Shown here one piece after another: positions 1-7,690 of a DNA stretch of 25,365 nt. This stretch comes from Bacteroidota bacterium (GTDB lineage Bacteria; Bacteroidota; Bacteroidia; Bacteroidales; F082): assembly GCA_023396415.1 (NCBI GenBank), contig JAEWWJ010000122.1, positions 1-25,365 of the forward strand, given 5' to 3'. Numbering within the stretch: the first letter of the stretch is position 1; the number at the start of each line of letters is the position of its first letter. Under the pieces are notes generated by a model, which made no database searches, had not been told where the DNA came from, and worked only from the letters and a program-made list of their open reading frames with translations. The translations under genes and the position numbers were made by a program.

Positions 1-1694
1 CTATCCGCTTTTACACAGAAAATAATTCATCTTCCAACAATGATCTACGGCGTATTTACTTCAATAATTTAAAGATTACTACACCTGATAAATTGATAGC
101 CGACAACGCTGAAGGCACCACCCACTACTGGCCCATTACCAATGCTTATGCTTTTGGTGATAATTATAAAATTAAAGTAACAAGCAAGGTTGACCCACTT
201 ATTTTTGATGAAAGCGACAATTATTTTGCCATCACAGCCACCGAAGGTGGAGCACTTGAATTGCTGCAACCCAACTCACCCAGTCCGGTTATTACTTGGG
301 TAAAAGGATCAACCTACCTTATTTCATGGAATGGAAATGGTTATTTCCCAGTAAAAGTTGAGCTGCTTAAAAGTGGCACTCCCGTAGCTACAATTGGAGG
401 CAGTGTTTCTGGAACTACCACCACATGGCAAGTACCGGGAAGCACCGTGTCTGGTAATGATTACAAAATCAAAGTTACACGCATTGCCGATGGTGTTTCG
501 GTAACAGGTGCGGCATTCAGCATCCAAAACAATGCTCCTGGGGGTTTTGTTACAGTTGAACAACCTTCTGAGGCCGGTATCGAATGGATAAGAGGTACTT
601 CGCATCTTATTTCATGGAGTACAAATATCCCTGGTCCGGTGGACATTGAAGTGGCCAATGATGAACTGGGTACCTTTAAAACAATTGCAAGCGGTGTTGT
701 AGGTTCAACATATATTTGGAATATAGATCCTAATCTTTTCCCTGTTGGAACTAAATATAGGGTTAAAGTATGGGCAAACAACGGCACCGTTTCCGGAGCC
801 AGTGTCAACCAATTTGCCTTGGCTGACTATCCTTCTGGAGGAACAATTACAGTGCTTCAACCAAGTGTTAGCAATATAACATGGCTGAGAGGATCTCAAA
901 ATTTGATCTCTTGGAATCCAACCATCCCCGGGCCTTTCAATATTGAATTGTATTGCCCAACATGTACACCCGCTTACCATATGATAAAGACCGGTGCTAT
1001 TGGCTCAACTTGGGTTTGGGACATCCCAGAATTAACCTATCCGGTAGGAGCCGGTTACAAAATAAAAGTTTGGTCATCGGACAATGCAAGTGTATCTGGC
1101 GTAAGTGAGCATCCATTTGATTTGGCAGATACCCCTCCTGGTGGCACCATCGAAGTGTTGCAACCCAATGGCGGTGAATTTTTGTATATTGGAGTACCGT
1201 ACCTCATTTCATGGATTGATGATATTCCTGAGGCCGTTAATCTGAAATTGTTAAGATATAACTCCAGCCACGTATTACAGGGTGAATCTATCATCGCGAA
1301 TAATGTTGAAGGAACTACACATATCTGGAATATTCCAGGAACTGTAATCCCAAGTGACTACTATAAGGTAAAAGTGATGAGTTCTTTAGGTTCAAGTACA
1401 GTCTATGATTTGAGTGATGACTATTTTAGTATTCAACTTCAACCTCTTACTGTTTCGGTGTATCCCAACCCGGCCAAAAACTATGTCAATGTGAAGTTTG
1501 CTGAAAAAGCCGATGAGAGCTACACCGTACAACTTAAAGATAGGTTCAATATGACCCTTTCAAATGTTGTTGTGAATGCAGCTTATGATAAAGAAATACA
1601 GATTTCCACCTCACAATTGCCCAATGGAGTTTATTTCTTAACCATCATTTCAGACAAAACAAAAACCACAGAAAAGATTGTGGTTCAACACTAA
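1..1694 (+). CDS. Secreted repeat protein with T9SS type A sorting domain (5' end outside window)
   Basis: The frame is open from the first bases of the window, so the true start lies upstream; the TTG at 93 is only the first possible start codon inside it. The visible protein has about four full repeats of roughly 100 residues plus one partial copy at the left edge. Each runs GGxIxVLQP, then YLISW, an I/V-rich strand, GTTxxW and YKVKV. This resembles the Kre9/Knh1-like (Ser-Thr-rich GPI-anchored family) beta-sandwich repeat, which in Bacteroidota decorates secreted proteins. The last ~80 residues start with VYPNPAKNYVNVKF and end NGVYFLTIISDKTKTTEKIVVQH-like, a T9SS type A sorting domain. 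The protein is therefore expected to be exported by Sec, passed through T9SS, and anchored at or released from the cell surface. No catalytic domain is visible in this part; the missing N-terminus may carry one. A strong terminator follows the stop. Confidence 0.85.
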   Translation, partial: IRFYTENNSSSNNDLRRIYFNNLKITTPDKLIADNAEGTTHYWPITNAYAFGDNYKIKVTSKVDPLIFDESDNYFAITATEGGALELLQPNSPSPVITWVKGSTYLISWNGNGYFPVKVELLKSGTPVATIGGSVSGTTTTWQVPGSTVSGNDYKIKVTRIADGVSVTGAAFSIQNNAPGGFVTVEQPSEAGIEWIRGTSHLISWSTNIPGPVDIEVANDELGTFKTIASGVVGSTYIWNIDPNLFPVGTKYRVKVWANNGTVSGASVNQFALADYPSGGTITVLQPSVSNITWLRGSQNLISWNPTIPGPFNIELYCPTCTPAYHMIKTGAIGSTWVWDIPELTYPVGAGYKIKVWSSDNASVSGVSEHPFDLADTPPGGTIEVLQPNGGEFLYIGVPYLISWIDDIPEAVNLKLLRYNSSHVLQGESIIANNVEGTTHIWNIPGTVIPSDYYKVKVMSSLGSSTVYDLSDDYFSIQLQPLTVSVYPNPAKNYVNVKFAEKADESYTVQLKDRFNMTLSNVVVNAAYDKEIQISTSQLPNGVYFLTIISDKTKTTEKIVVQH

Positions 1695-1711
1695 ACATTG
1701 TTTTATACAAT

Positions 1712-1749
1712 AAAAAAAAGGCTACCCTTATTGGGTGGCCTTTTTTTTT
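1712..1749 (+). terminator. Rho-independent terminator after the repeat protein gene
   Basis: An A-run leads into an 8-bp stem, GGCTACCC (1720-1727) with GGGTGGCC (1733-1740), containing one G-U wobble. The loop is 5 nt and nine T follow. It lies 18 bp past the stop codon. The flanking A-run and T-run could make it work in both directions. Confidence 0.9.
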
Positions 1750-2096
1750 GGAGGTGAAGGCTGAGGAGTGATGCGATGATGGGTGATAAACGACTTGCAC
1801 GAGAGAATTGGCAATCAACGGTGTACATTATACGAAAAACAAAGAACATTAATAAGGTAAGAAGGTCGAATTTTCATTCTTAAAAAAAGCCTAACTGCCT
1901 TTCGGTTGCCCGCAACAAAAATATTAGTTTTGAAAAAATGATCCGGTTCAAACAAAAAGGCTGCAATGAATAACTTTATTGTGTAACATCTTTGATTGCC
2001 ATCTCAAAATTGAAGTAATTTTACGCGTATTTACTAAGTGATCGGTACTAAAAACTGATGGCAAACGTTCTCTGAAAACCCTAACCTCAAACCCAA
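1750..2096. other. Intergenic stretch of 347 bp
   Basis: No convincing ORF or RNA gene is visible between the terminator and the vWA lipoprotein gene. The only element I would point to is a TAnnTTTG-type -7 box at 1925-1932. The rest is ordinary AT-rich spacer. Confidence 0.6.
1906..1932 (+). promoter_or_regulatory. Candidate Bacteroidota promoter for the vWA lipoprotein gene
   Basis: TAGTTTTG at 1925-1932 fits the -7 consensus TAnnTTTG. A TTG at 1906-1908 is a possible -33 element, but the 16-nt spacing is slightly short. The leader would be about 155 nt, which is long, so the match could be chance. Confidence 0.3.
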
Positions 2097-3248
2097 ATGA
2101 CAAACAAAATTTTAAATCTGAGTTTAATCCTTTTCTTTTTGCTGTCAAGTTGCAGCAAGAAAGACGAAAGTTCACCTGCTTTTGGCGAAATGCCGGGAAG
2201 TGGACAAGGAGGCTCTGGAAATCAAAGTCAACCCGGCGTAATCACAGCAGGCGAATGGAACGACCTTGACAATTGGAATTTCTGGGAGACCCTAATCGCT
2301 AAGGATGATTACAAAGCTATGCCGACGTATTGGACGGTTTTTAACAACAATAGAGTGGCAGTTGAAGTCTTGGACAGCGATTCAAGCTTTAGCGTGGATG
2401 CTTTGGTGCAATTGAAAAGAGGAGGAATCACCATTTTTAATGCAAGAACCGATAACAAAGGCCGTGCAGAACTATGGGTAGATCTGTTTCAAAACAACAC
2501 AAATGTTGACTTCTCCACTTTGGAAATTGACATCAACAATGGCGCACACGTGCTTTCTGCCGTTAAACCTTTCAACGAAGGCATCAATAAGGCGGTTATA
2601 GCTCCCATCGCCGTTGCCAATAAAATTGAAATCGCATTTGTGGTAGATGCTACAGGCTCTATGGGTGACGAGTTGGAATATTTAAAAACGGAGCTGTTGG
2701 ATGTAATTGGGAGGGTAAAAAGTGCCAATCCAATCTCCACAATAAATACATCATCAGTGTTTTATCGCGATGCCGGCGATGATTATGTAACCAGGATTTC
2801 GCCTTTTACCAACGACATCAACCTTACCACCAATTTCATAAAAAATCAAAGTGCTGGTGGAGGCGGCGACTTTCCCGAAGCAGTACATACCGCTTTGGAT
2901 AAAGCTGTAAACGAACTGCAGTGGGCCACAAAAGCAAAAACAAGGCTGCTGTTCTTGGTGTTAGATGCGCCTCCACATTACGAAAGTGAGGTCATTTCAA
3001 ACCTTCAATCTTCTCTTCTAAGTGCGTGTGAAAAAGGAATTAAAATCATCCCCATCACAGCCAGTGGCATTGATAAGGAAACTGAGTTTTTAATGCGGTT
3101 TCTGTCCATCAGCACCAACGGAACCTATGTTTTCGTTACCGACCATAGTGGAGTCGGAAACAGCCATTTGGAACCAAGCGTGGGTCAGTACCAAGTTGAG
3201 TTTTTAAACGATCTGATGGTCAGGCTCATCAATAAGTATGCACTTTAA
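2097..3248 (+). CDS. vWA-domain lipoprotein
   Basis: 383 residues. The N-terminus is a lipoprotein signal with lipobox LSSC (Cys19), followed by a Gly/Ser/Pro-rich linker (about residues 25-50). A short beta-rich segment (about 80-150), resembling an Ig-like or carboxypeptidase-regulatory fold, precedes a von Willebrand factor A domain (about 176-380). The metal-binding MIDAS motif is present as D184-A-T-G-S188, with further acidic positions at D258 (GGGGDFPEA) and D290 (FLVLDAPPH). vWA domains of this kind bind protein partners or ligands through a divalent metal. As a lipoprotein it should sit in the inner or outer membrane; there is no extra acidic surface-export motif that I can be sure of. 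The start at 2097 places the signal peptide correctly. The next gene begins 58 bp downstream on the same strand, so co-transcription is possible. The partner and the process it serves are unknown. Confidence 0.88.
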   Translation: MTNKILNLSLILFFLLSSCSKKDESSPAFGEMPGSGQGGSGNQSQPGVITAGEWNDLDNWNFWETLIAKDDYKAMPTYWTVFNNNRVAVEVLDSDSSFSVDALVQLKRGGITIFNARTDNKGRAELWVDLFQNNTNVDFSTLEIDINNGAHVLSAVKPFNEGINKAVIAPIAVANKIEIAFVVDATGSMGDELEYLKTELLDVIGRVKSANPISTINTSSVFYRDAGDDYVTRISPFTNDINLTTNFIKNQSAGGGGDFPEAVHTALDKAVNELQWATKAKTRLLFLVLDAPPHYESEVISNLQSSLLSACEKGIKIIPITASGIDKETEFLMRFLSISTNGTYVFVTDHSGVGNSHLEPSVGQYQVEFLNDLMVRLINKYAL

Positions 3249-3306
3249 AAAGAAACTAACTATCGCAGATTGAAATTAACTTTTTCTACAACATTCCTTT
3301 GACCTT

Positions 3307-3726
3307 ATGGCAAAAAACAAAACCACCGAAACCAATGCAAATGTTGAAGAATTTATCGCTTCATTTGCTGAAACAGAACAGAAACGCAAAGATGCTTTTA
3401 CATTGTTGAAAATGATGGGTGACGCCACAGGCTTTGAGCCGAAAATGTGGGGGCCAAGCATGATCGGATTCGGTCAATACCATTATAAATCTGAGAGAAG
3501 CACACAAGAAGGCGATTGGTTTCTTGTTGGTTTTTCGCCTCGAAAAGCAGCGATTTCCTTATACGTTTACTCCGGTTGCGCCGGGCAGGACGAATTACTC
3601 AACAATTTGGGGAAATTTAAAATGGGCAAATCATGCATTTATGTGAATAAACTTTCGGACATTGACCTCGATATACTTAAAAAACTGATACACTCAACCA
3701 TTGACTTTTTAGTTTCGAGGAATTGA
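3307..3726 (+). CDS. DUF1801 domain protein
   Basis: 139 residues, matching the small DUF1801 (YdhG-like) fold in length and layout. It has an N-terminal helix rich in Glu/Lys, then MWGPSMIGFGQYHYKSE, the strand segment GDWFLVGFSPRKAAISLYVYSG, and a C-terminal KMGKSCIYVNKLSDIDLDIL motif leading to a final helix. There is no signal peptide or membrane segment, so it is cytoplasmic. DUF1801 proteins have no firmly established biochemical function; some relatives are annotated as iron-chaperone-like from structural similarity, which I would not carry over here. It lies 58 bp after the vWA lipoprotein gene, with no clear promoter or terminator between them. It converges on coaE. Confidence 0.88.
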   Translation: MAKNKTTETNANVEEFIASFAETEQKRKDAFTLLKMMGDATGFEPKMWGPSMIGFGQYHYKSERSTQEGDWFLVGFSPRKAAISLYVYSGCAGQDELLNNLGKFKMGKSCIYVNKLSDIDLDILKKLIHSTIDFLVSRN

Positions 3727-3774
3727 ACCATCCTATTTTATTTTGCAGGTTTTCATCCTGATTGGTGAAGTTCA

Positions 3775-3818
3775 CCCCAAACCCCTGACAGGTTTCAAAC
3801 CCTTTTAGGGGTTTTGGG
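3775..3818. repeat. Nested inverted repeat between convergent genes
   Basis: The outer arms are CCCCAAACCCCT (3775-3786) and AGGGGTTTTGGG (3807-3818), pairing at 11 of 12 positions. The 20-nt loop itself contains the palindrome GGTTTCAAACC (3791-3801). It sits between the DUF1801 and coaE stop codons, so it may stop transcription from both sides. No T-run follows on the plus strand, so a repetitive (REP-like) origin is equally possible. Confidence 0.5.
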
Positions 3819-3883
3819 TATAATGCTTCCCCTTCAAAAACGTAGGTTGCGTTAAGCAAAAAAATGGTATGGTGCTTTATCCC

Positions 3884-4471
3884 TTAAACCCTTTTCAGCT
3901 TCTCCCGAATGTGTAATACCTGCGGTATCAACATGTGCAAACCATCGTTGTGGATAACATAATCGCTGAGCGAGATTTTCTTTTCATCGGGCCATTGCTT
4001 GTCCATGCGCTGTAGTATGCTTTTTTTATCAAGGCCATCACGCGCTTCAATGCGCTTTAAGCGTAATGCTTGAGGGGCAGCGACATAGATAATTTTATGG
4101 AATTTTTGTTGGTTTCCTTTTTCAAACAAGATGGCCGCTTCGTAAAGTGTGAACAAAAACTGGTGCTTTTCTTGGTGCCAATGGTGGTATTCATTGGCTA
4201 CTTTGGGGTGAATCAAATTTTCAACAAAGCGCAACACGGAGGCATCGCTAAAGATCAATTGAGAAAAAAATGTTGTGTTTAAACTGCCATCGGCATGATA
4301 ACAATCTTCTCCCAATTGGTGGATGATTTTTTCTTGAATTTCCGGACGGGAATAAAGGTTTTTGGCTACTTTGTCGGCATAAAAAACCGGAACTTTTAGT
4401 TGTTCAAATATTTTACAGACGGTAGTTTTTCCGCTGCCCATGTTTCCGGTGATGGCAACTTTCAAGGTCAT
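3884..4471 (-). CDS. coaE: Dephospho-CoA kinase
   Basis: 195 residues, the usual length for CoaE. This enzyme phosphorylates the ribose 3'-hydroxyl of dephospho-CoA with ATP, the last step of coenzyme A synthesis, in the cytoplasm. The P-loop is GNMGSGKTT (residues 9-17). VPVFYADKVAKNLY follows, with the conserved Asp of the substrate site. The later RIEARDGLDKKSILQRM segment matches the family's lid region, and SDYVIHNDG near the C-terminus is the typical (A)DxVIxNxG motif. Its ATG overlaps the stop of the upstream YbbR-like gene by 4 bp, indicating tight translational coupling. It is the last gene of the minus-strand operon. Confidence 0.96.
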   Translation of the reverse strand: MTLKVAITGNMGSGKTTVCKIFEQLKVPVFYADKVAKNLYSRPEIQEKIIHQLGEDCYHADGSLNTTFFSQLIFSDASVLRFVENLIHPKVANEYHHWHQEKHQFLFTLYEAAILFEKGNQQKFHKIIYVAAPQALRLKRIEARDGLDKKSILQRMDKQWPDEKKISLSDYVIHNDGLHMLIPQVLHIREKLKRV

Positions 4472-5445
4472 TTGAGCAGGATATATTCAATCTGATCGGG
4501 AAAAATCTGTGTTACTTTCATATTGTCAGGGTGTTGCAATACCTTAATGGTTAGGAACTTCTTACGTTCAGCAATTCCGCTGGTATCCACTGTAACATTA
4601 AACTGATCCTCAGTTAATTTTTTAAAATCTTTGGTGGCTACCGCTACCGTGAGCTTAACAGTGGAAGGAAAGAGCTTTAAACGAGGCTTGGAAGGTTTAA
4701 TGATTTTCACTTCGACTGTGGCCTCAGTAAATTTTTCGACGTTGAATTGGGCGGTCACAGTATTTTCGGTGAGATGAACCAACGAAGGGTCGAAAACAAG
4801 TTGCGTTGAAGTGCTGAGGTTATCGCGCAGTTTATCGGAGGTTACAACCTGCGTTGGAATAAATCTGATGGTATCAAGTACCGTTTTTGGAGCATACACC
4901 AATACCGAATCGGGTAGGGTGGTGGGTGTGCCATACATGCCAAATTGATCCCAAAATTGTAAGTCGTAGTTCAACTGAACAGCAACATTTTTGGTGAGTA
5001 GTGGTTCAATGGCAAAAAATAAATCACCATCGTTGAGTACCAATTCACCATCGTGCAAGTCGAGAACAGCCGAAAGGTAACTCTTTAAGCTTGAGGTAGT
5101 AAGATAAAGTATTTCTTGGTTTTGTTTGCGGTAGGCCAATTGGGTGATCGGTAGTTCGATGGTGTTTTTTTGGTAGGAGGCACTGTAAAACTTCAGTAAA
5201 TTGTACCCTGTTGAGGTGATCGAAACATTTACCTGGTGCAGGGTTTGGTCTTTCGAAATCCAGTATTCCAACGGAGGCTCAGTGAGGCGTATGTTGAGCG
5301 ATTCGGCCACAGTATATGTGTTGGCAAGTTTGACAAAAAGCCACAAAGCCGACGAAAAAGCAAGGAAAAAAAGAAAGGCATAAAGACGCCTTTTTTTGGG
5401 TGCAGCAGCAATGAAAGCTTGTTTGTTGTCCTGTTGGGATTGCAT
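4468..5445 (-). CDS. YbbR-like domain protein (CdaR-like)
   Basis: 325 residues. A short basic N-terminus (PKKRRLYAF) precedes a single membrane helix at about residues 20-42, leaving the rest outside the cytoplasm. The remainder is all beta-rich with repeated segments such as VNVSITSTGYNLLKF, VLVYAPKTVLDTIRFI and KLTVAVATKDF, the pattern of tandem YbbR domains. In Firmicutes, YbbR/CdaR regulates the diadenylate cyclase CdaA. No cyclase gene is nearby here and the function in Bacteroidota is not settled, so I give no symbol. It sits between yajC and coaE and overlaps coaE by 4 bp. An intrinsic terminator lies just upstream (5472-5508) and I find no separate promoter, so expression may depend on read-through from yajC. 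Confidence 0.82.
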   Translation of the reverse strand: MQSQQDNKQAFIAAAPKKRRLYAFLFFLAFSSALWLFVKLANTYTVAESLNIRLTEPPLEYWISKDQTLHQVNVSITSTGYNLLKFYSASYQKNTIELPITQLAYRKQNQEILYLTTSSLKSYLSAVLDLHDGELVLNDGDLFFAIEPLLTKNVAVQLNYDLQFWDQFGMYGTPTTLPDSVLVYAPKTVLDTIRFIPTQVVTSDKLRDNLSTSTQLVFDPSLVHLTENTVTAQFNVEKFTEATVEVKIIKPSKPRLKLFPSTVKLTVAVATKDFKKLTEDQFNVTVDTSGIAERKKFLTIKVLQHPDNMKVTQIFPDQIEYILLK

Positions 5446-5471
5446 CTTTGTTGCAGCTTAACGGATGAAAC

Positions 5472-5508
5472 GAAAAAAAGGTGGACAACAATGTTGTGGC
5501 CCACCTTT
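5472..5508 (-). terminator. Intrinsic terminator between yajC and the YbbR-like gene
   Basis: Read on the minus strand, AAAGGTGG pairs with CCACCTTT and an inner stem ACAAC/GTTGT caps the hairpin, with a 3-nt bulge on one side. A run of seven T follows. It lies about 10 bp after the yajC stop and 27 bp before the YbbR-like start. It probably makes downstream expression lower than yajC. Confidence 0.75.
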
Positions 5509-5517
5509 AAAATTGTC

Positions 5518-5841
5518 TTATTTAGCAAGGCCTACTTGGGCTGAATCGGAGATAATGGCACTTTTTTCAACCATCAATTTGTTTCCGCCTTCAATTTCAA
5601 GAAGAATGGTGGTATCTTTTACCTCCGAAATTTTTCCGTGAATGCCGCCAATGGTGATCACTTTGTCTCCTTTTTTAAGGGCTTCGCGGAATTTACGTTG
5701 TTCTTTGGCTTTTTTCATCTGTGGGCGGATGAAGAAAAAGTAAAAAACAACCATGATAAGTACCAAGGGTAAATACGACATCAAACCGCCTGATGGTTCG
5801 TCGTTTTGGGGTGCTAATAATAAAATGTTTAAATAGTTCAT
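5518..5841 (-). CDS. yajC: Preprotein translocase subunit YajC
   Basis: 107 residues, the typical size. YajC is a small inner-membrane protein that associates with SecDF and the Sec translocon and supports protein export. A short N-terminal tail (MNYLNILLLAPQNDEPSGG) is followed by one membrane helix at about 22-40 (LPLVLIMVVFYFFFIRPQMK). FFIRPQxKK at the end of this helix is the family hallmark. The cytoplasmic tail has the conserved KKGDKVITIGGIHGKISEV motif. It starts 12 bp after the DUF1573 stop, so the two genes are co-transcribed. In this window it is the only part of the export machinery, while seven genes here encode exported T9SS cargo. Confidence 0.96.
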   Translation of the reverse strand: MNYLNILLLAPQNDEPSGGLMSYLPLVLIMVVFYFFFIRPQMKKAKEQRKFREALKKGDKVITIGGIHGKISEVKDTTILLEIEGGNKLMVEKSAIISDSAQVGLAK

Positions 5842-5853
5842 GTTATAAGATTA

Positions 5854-6306
5854 TTAATAAGATTCTGGGGTTGAAACCTGTCCTTTGACTCGCAAGATGG
5901 TGTTTTGAGGCTGCCCGTTGCTGATCACGGTGATGGTTTTGTTTTGAATGCCACGTTGTCCGCCCGAGTCGAAAGTAACTTCGATGGTGCCTTCGTCGCC
6001 CGGTTTAATGGCTGTTTTGGTGTATTTGCTCGCCGTGCATCCACAACTGGCGCTTACCTGACTGAGGATTAAGTCGGCATCGCCTGTGTTGGTGAACCGA
6101 AACACATGAATCACTTTTTCACCTTGTATCATCCGTCCAAAATCATGTTCTGTACTCTTGAAGGTAATGCCCGCTGTTTTTTTGTTGGCAGCTTCAGTGG
6201 CCGATTTTGGGTTGTTGACAAGGTTCGCTGGATTGTTCTTGTTTGTTCCGTTGCAGGCAGTTAAAAAAAACAAAACAACAGGAAGTATTTTTATCAAAGA
6301 TTTCAT
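5854..6306 (-). CDS. DUF1573 lipoprotein
   Basis: 150 residues. The frame extends upstream to 6423, but the start at 6306 gives a proper lipoprotein signal (MKSLIKILPVVLFFLTACNG, lipobox LTAC). The extra upstream residues also contain the -7 promoter box at 6401-6408, so 6306 is the better start. After a low-complexity Asn/Lys linker comes one DUF1573 domain (about 45-145) with HDFGRMIQGEKVIHVFRFTN, the SASCGCTASKY cysteine motif and PGDEGTIEVTFDSGGQRG. This Ig-like fold resembles ASH/PapD-like domains and is widespread in Bacteroidota cell-envelope proteins; its ligand is unknown. It is the first gene of the operon with yajC, 12 bp away. Confidence 0.88.
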   Translation of the reverse strand: MKSLIKILPVVLFFLTACNGTNKNNPANLVNNPKSATEAANKKTAGITFKSTEHDFGRMIQGEKVIHVFRFTNTGDADLILSQVSASCGCTASKYTKTAIKPGDEGTIEVTFDSGGQRGIQNKTITVISNGQPQNTILRVKGQVSTPESY

Positions 6307-6400
6307 TGTGCAATAAGCTGATAATAAATAAGTTGAGATACAATTAGAAAACAAATACTTCAAAGTATTTTTTTTGTTTTCAGAAGCTTGTCGCTCGGCA

Positions 6401-6408
6401 CAAAAATA
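6401..6408 (-). promoter_or_regulatory. -7 promoter element for the DUF1573-yajC operon
   Basis: On the minus strand the bases read TATTTTTG, a full match to TAnnTTTG. It lies about 95 nt before the chosen ATG and inside the upstream extension of the frame, which argues against the longer start. I see no well-spaced TTG -33 element. Confidence 0.5.
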
Positions 6409-6434
6409 GTAAAAAAGCAACACTCTCTAAAGGC

Positions 6435-7613
6435 TTAATTTCCGCTTCCAAAGATGGTGATGGCTCCTTTATACACTTCATTGCTTTTAAAGCCTTCACA
6501 TTGAAGCACATAAAAATAGACACCATCACTTAGGCCGCTGCCACCCCAGTCGTTGTTGTAATTGGTAGATTCATAAAGCTTCTTGCCTTGTCTATTAAAA
6601 ATAACCAGATTGGTTTTTTTGTAATACGCTGAAAGGGAACGGATTGCGCCATCGGATTGGATGGATTTCATGGGATTATTGTTGTTATTGTCCTCTGCTG
6701 TGCCTTCGGTAATCACTAACACATCGTTGATGCCATCTCCGTTGGGTGTAATAATGTTAGGGATGCTCAGCTTGATGGGCAGCACTTTCACGTCTTTGAA
6801 ATAAATGGTATCGCAACCAAAATCGTTATACACTGTCAAACCAACTTTGTAGTCGCCCACTTCGTTAAATACATGCATCGGTTTCAAGAGATCCACCCTC
6901 GGTGTATCGTCGCCCATTTCCCAAAAATGACCTGTAACTTGCACCGTGTCAATGGATAGATTTTTAAACTCAAAAGTTACGTAAGGGTTTTGGATGAAGG
7001 CAGTGTCGGGAGTTGCCTCAATTTCTATTACAGGATTGGAGTAGGCTTGGGTATAAATCGAATCCTTGGTGATGCATAGGTTCTGGTCGGTTACGTTGAT
7101 GAAATACCATAGATGTGCCTTTAGCCCGATGGCCAACGAAGGGTTTCCGGGTGCTATTTGAATGGGGCGTACATCCCAGTTGTACTGGTAAGGCCCGCTT
7201 TGCCCTGTAGCCACCGCTTTTACCATCGCGGTGTTGCCATTGTCATTGTCGCCATTGGTGCAGGTCAGCTGCATTTGCTCAAAGCTAATGGTGGTTTCGG
7301 GAAAAACAATCACCTCAAAGGCTTGACTGATACACTCTTCGAGCGTTACAGTGTCTTGTATCCTGATGGTGATGCTTTGGTTTTCAGTAGCCGTGAAATT
7401 AATGGTTGGCGTTGTGGCTCCAATCCATGACCATTCATAAACGCAATTGGGATTGGGTGTAACTTGAAGGGTCACAGCGTTTCCTTTGCAAACAGGCATT
7501 GTTTGTGGGCTGCTGATGGTGCAATCTATTTGACTTTGGATTGTGCCAGCCATCATCACAAAGGTTAAAAAAAGAAAAGTGCTTTTAAAAAAGGCTTTCT
7601 GCATCGTATTCAA
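6435..7613 (-). CDS. PKD-domain secreted protein with T9SS type B sorting domain
   Basis: 392 residues. A signal peptide (about 1-27, ending GTIQSQ) is followed by two beta-rich, Cys-containing segments (about 30-105 and 106-195) that look Ig-like or SprB-repeat-like. A PKD domain follows (about 196-278; FWEMGDDTPRVD, HVFNEVGDYKVGLTVYNDFG). The C-terminus (about 283-392) opens with IPNIITPNGDGINDVLVI and closes with NDWGGSGLSDGVYFYVLQC, the gliding-motility-associated C-terminal (CHU_C) type B sorting domain. Type B cargo is often held at the cell surface through partner proteins such as SprF. Start codons at 7613 and 7604 both give a usable signal peptide. Its 3' end lies close to the DUF1573 promoter but it is probably a separate transcript. 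No enzymatic domain is visible; an adhesin or structural role is a guess. Confidence 0.9.
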   Translation of the reverse strand: MNTMQKAFFKSTFLFLTFVMMAGTIQSQIDCTISSPQTMPVCKGNAVTLQVTPNPNCVYEWSWIGATTPTINFTATENQSITIRIQDTVTLEECISQAFEVIVFPETTISFEQMQLTCTNGDNDNGNTAMVKAVATGQSGPYQYNWDVRPIQIAPGNPSLAIGLKAHLWYFINVTDQNLCITKDSIYTQAYSNPVIEIEATPDTAFIQNPYVTFEFKNLSIDTVQVTGHFWEMGDDTPRVDLLKPMHVFNEVGDYKVGLTVYNDFGCDTIYFKDVKVLPIKLSIPNIITPNGDGINDVLVITEGTAEDNNNNNPMKSIQSDGAIRSLSAYYKKTNLVIFNRQGKKLYESTNYNNDWGGSGLSDGVYFYVLQCEGFKSNEVYKGAITIFGSGN

Positions 7614-7661
7614 CGGTTTAAAACAATCTAATGTATCTAAAAAGTGGCTGTTTCAGCACGA

Positions 7662-7669
7662 CAAAAGTA
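7662..7669 (-). promoter_or_regulatory. -7 promoter element for the type B T9SS gene
   Basis: The minus strand reads TACTTTTG, a full match to TAnnTTTG, about 49 nt before the ATG at 7613. The element lies just past the 3' end of the CoA-binding protein gene. No TTG is seen at the expected -33 distance. Confidence 0.45.
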
Positions 7670-7690
7670 GCGAAAACAGGCTTTGGTCAT

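Noticed and set aside
5236..5544. 102-residue plus-strand ORF across the YbbR-like start
   Set aside because: Overlaps two real genes and a terminator on the other strand; no family resemblance.
6307..6423. Upstream extension of the DUF1573 gene
   Set aside because: It would bury the lipoprotein signal peptide 39 residues inside the protein and overlaps the -7 box.
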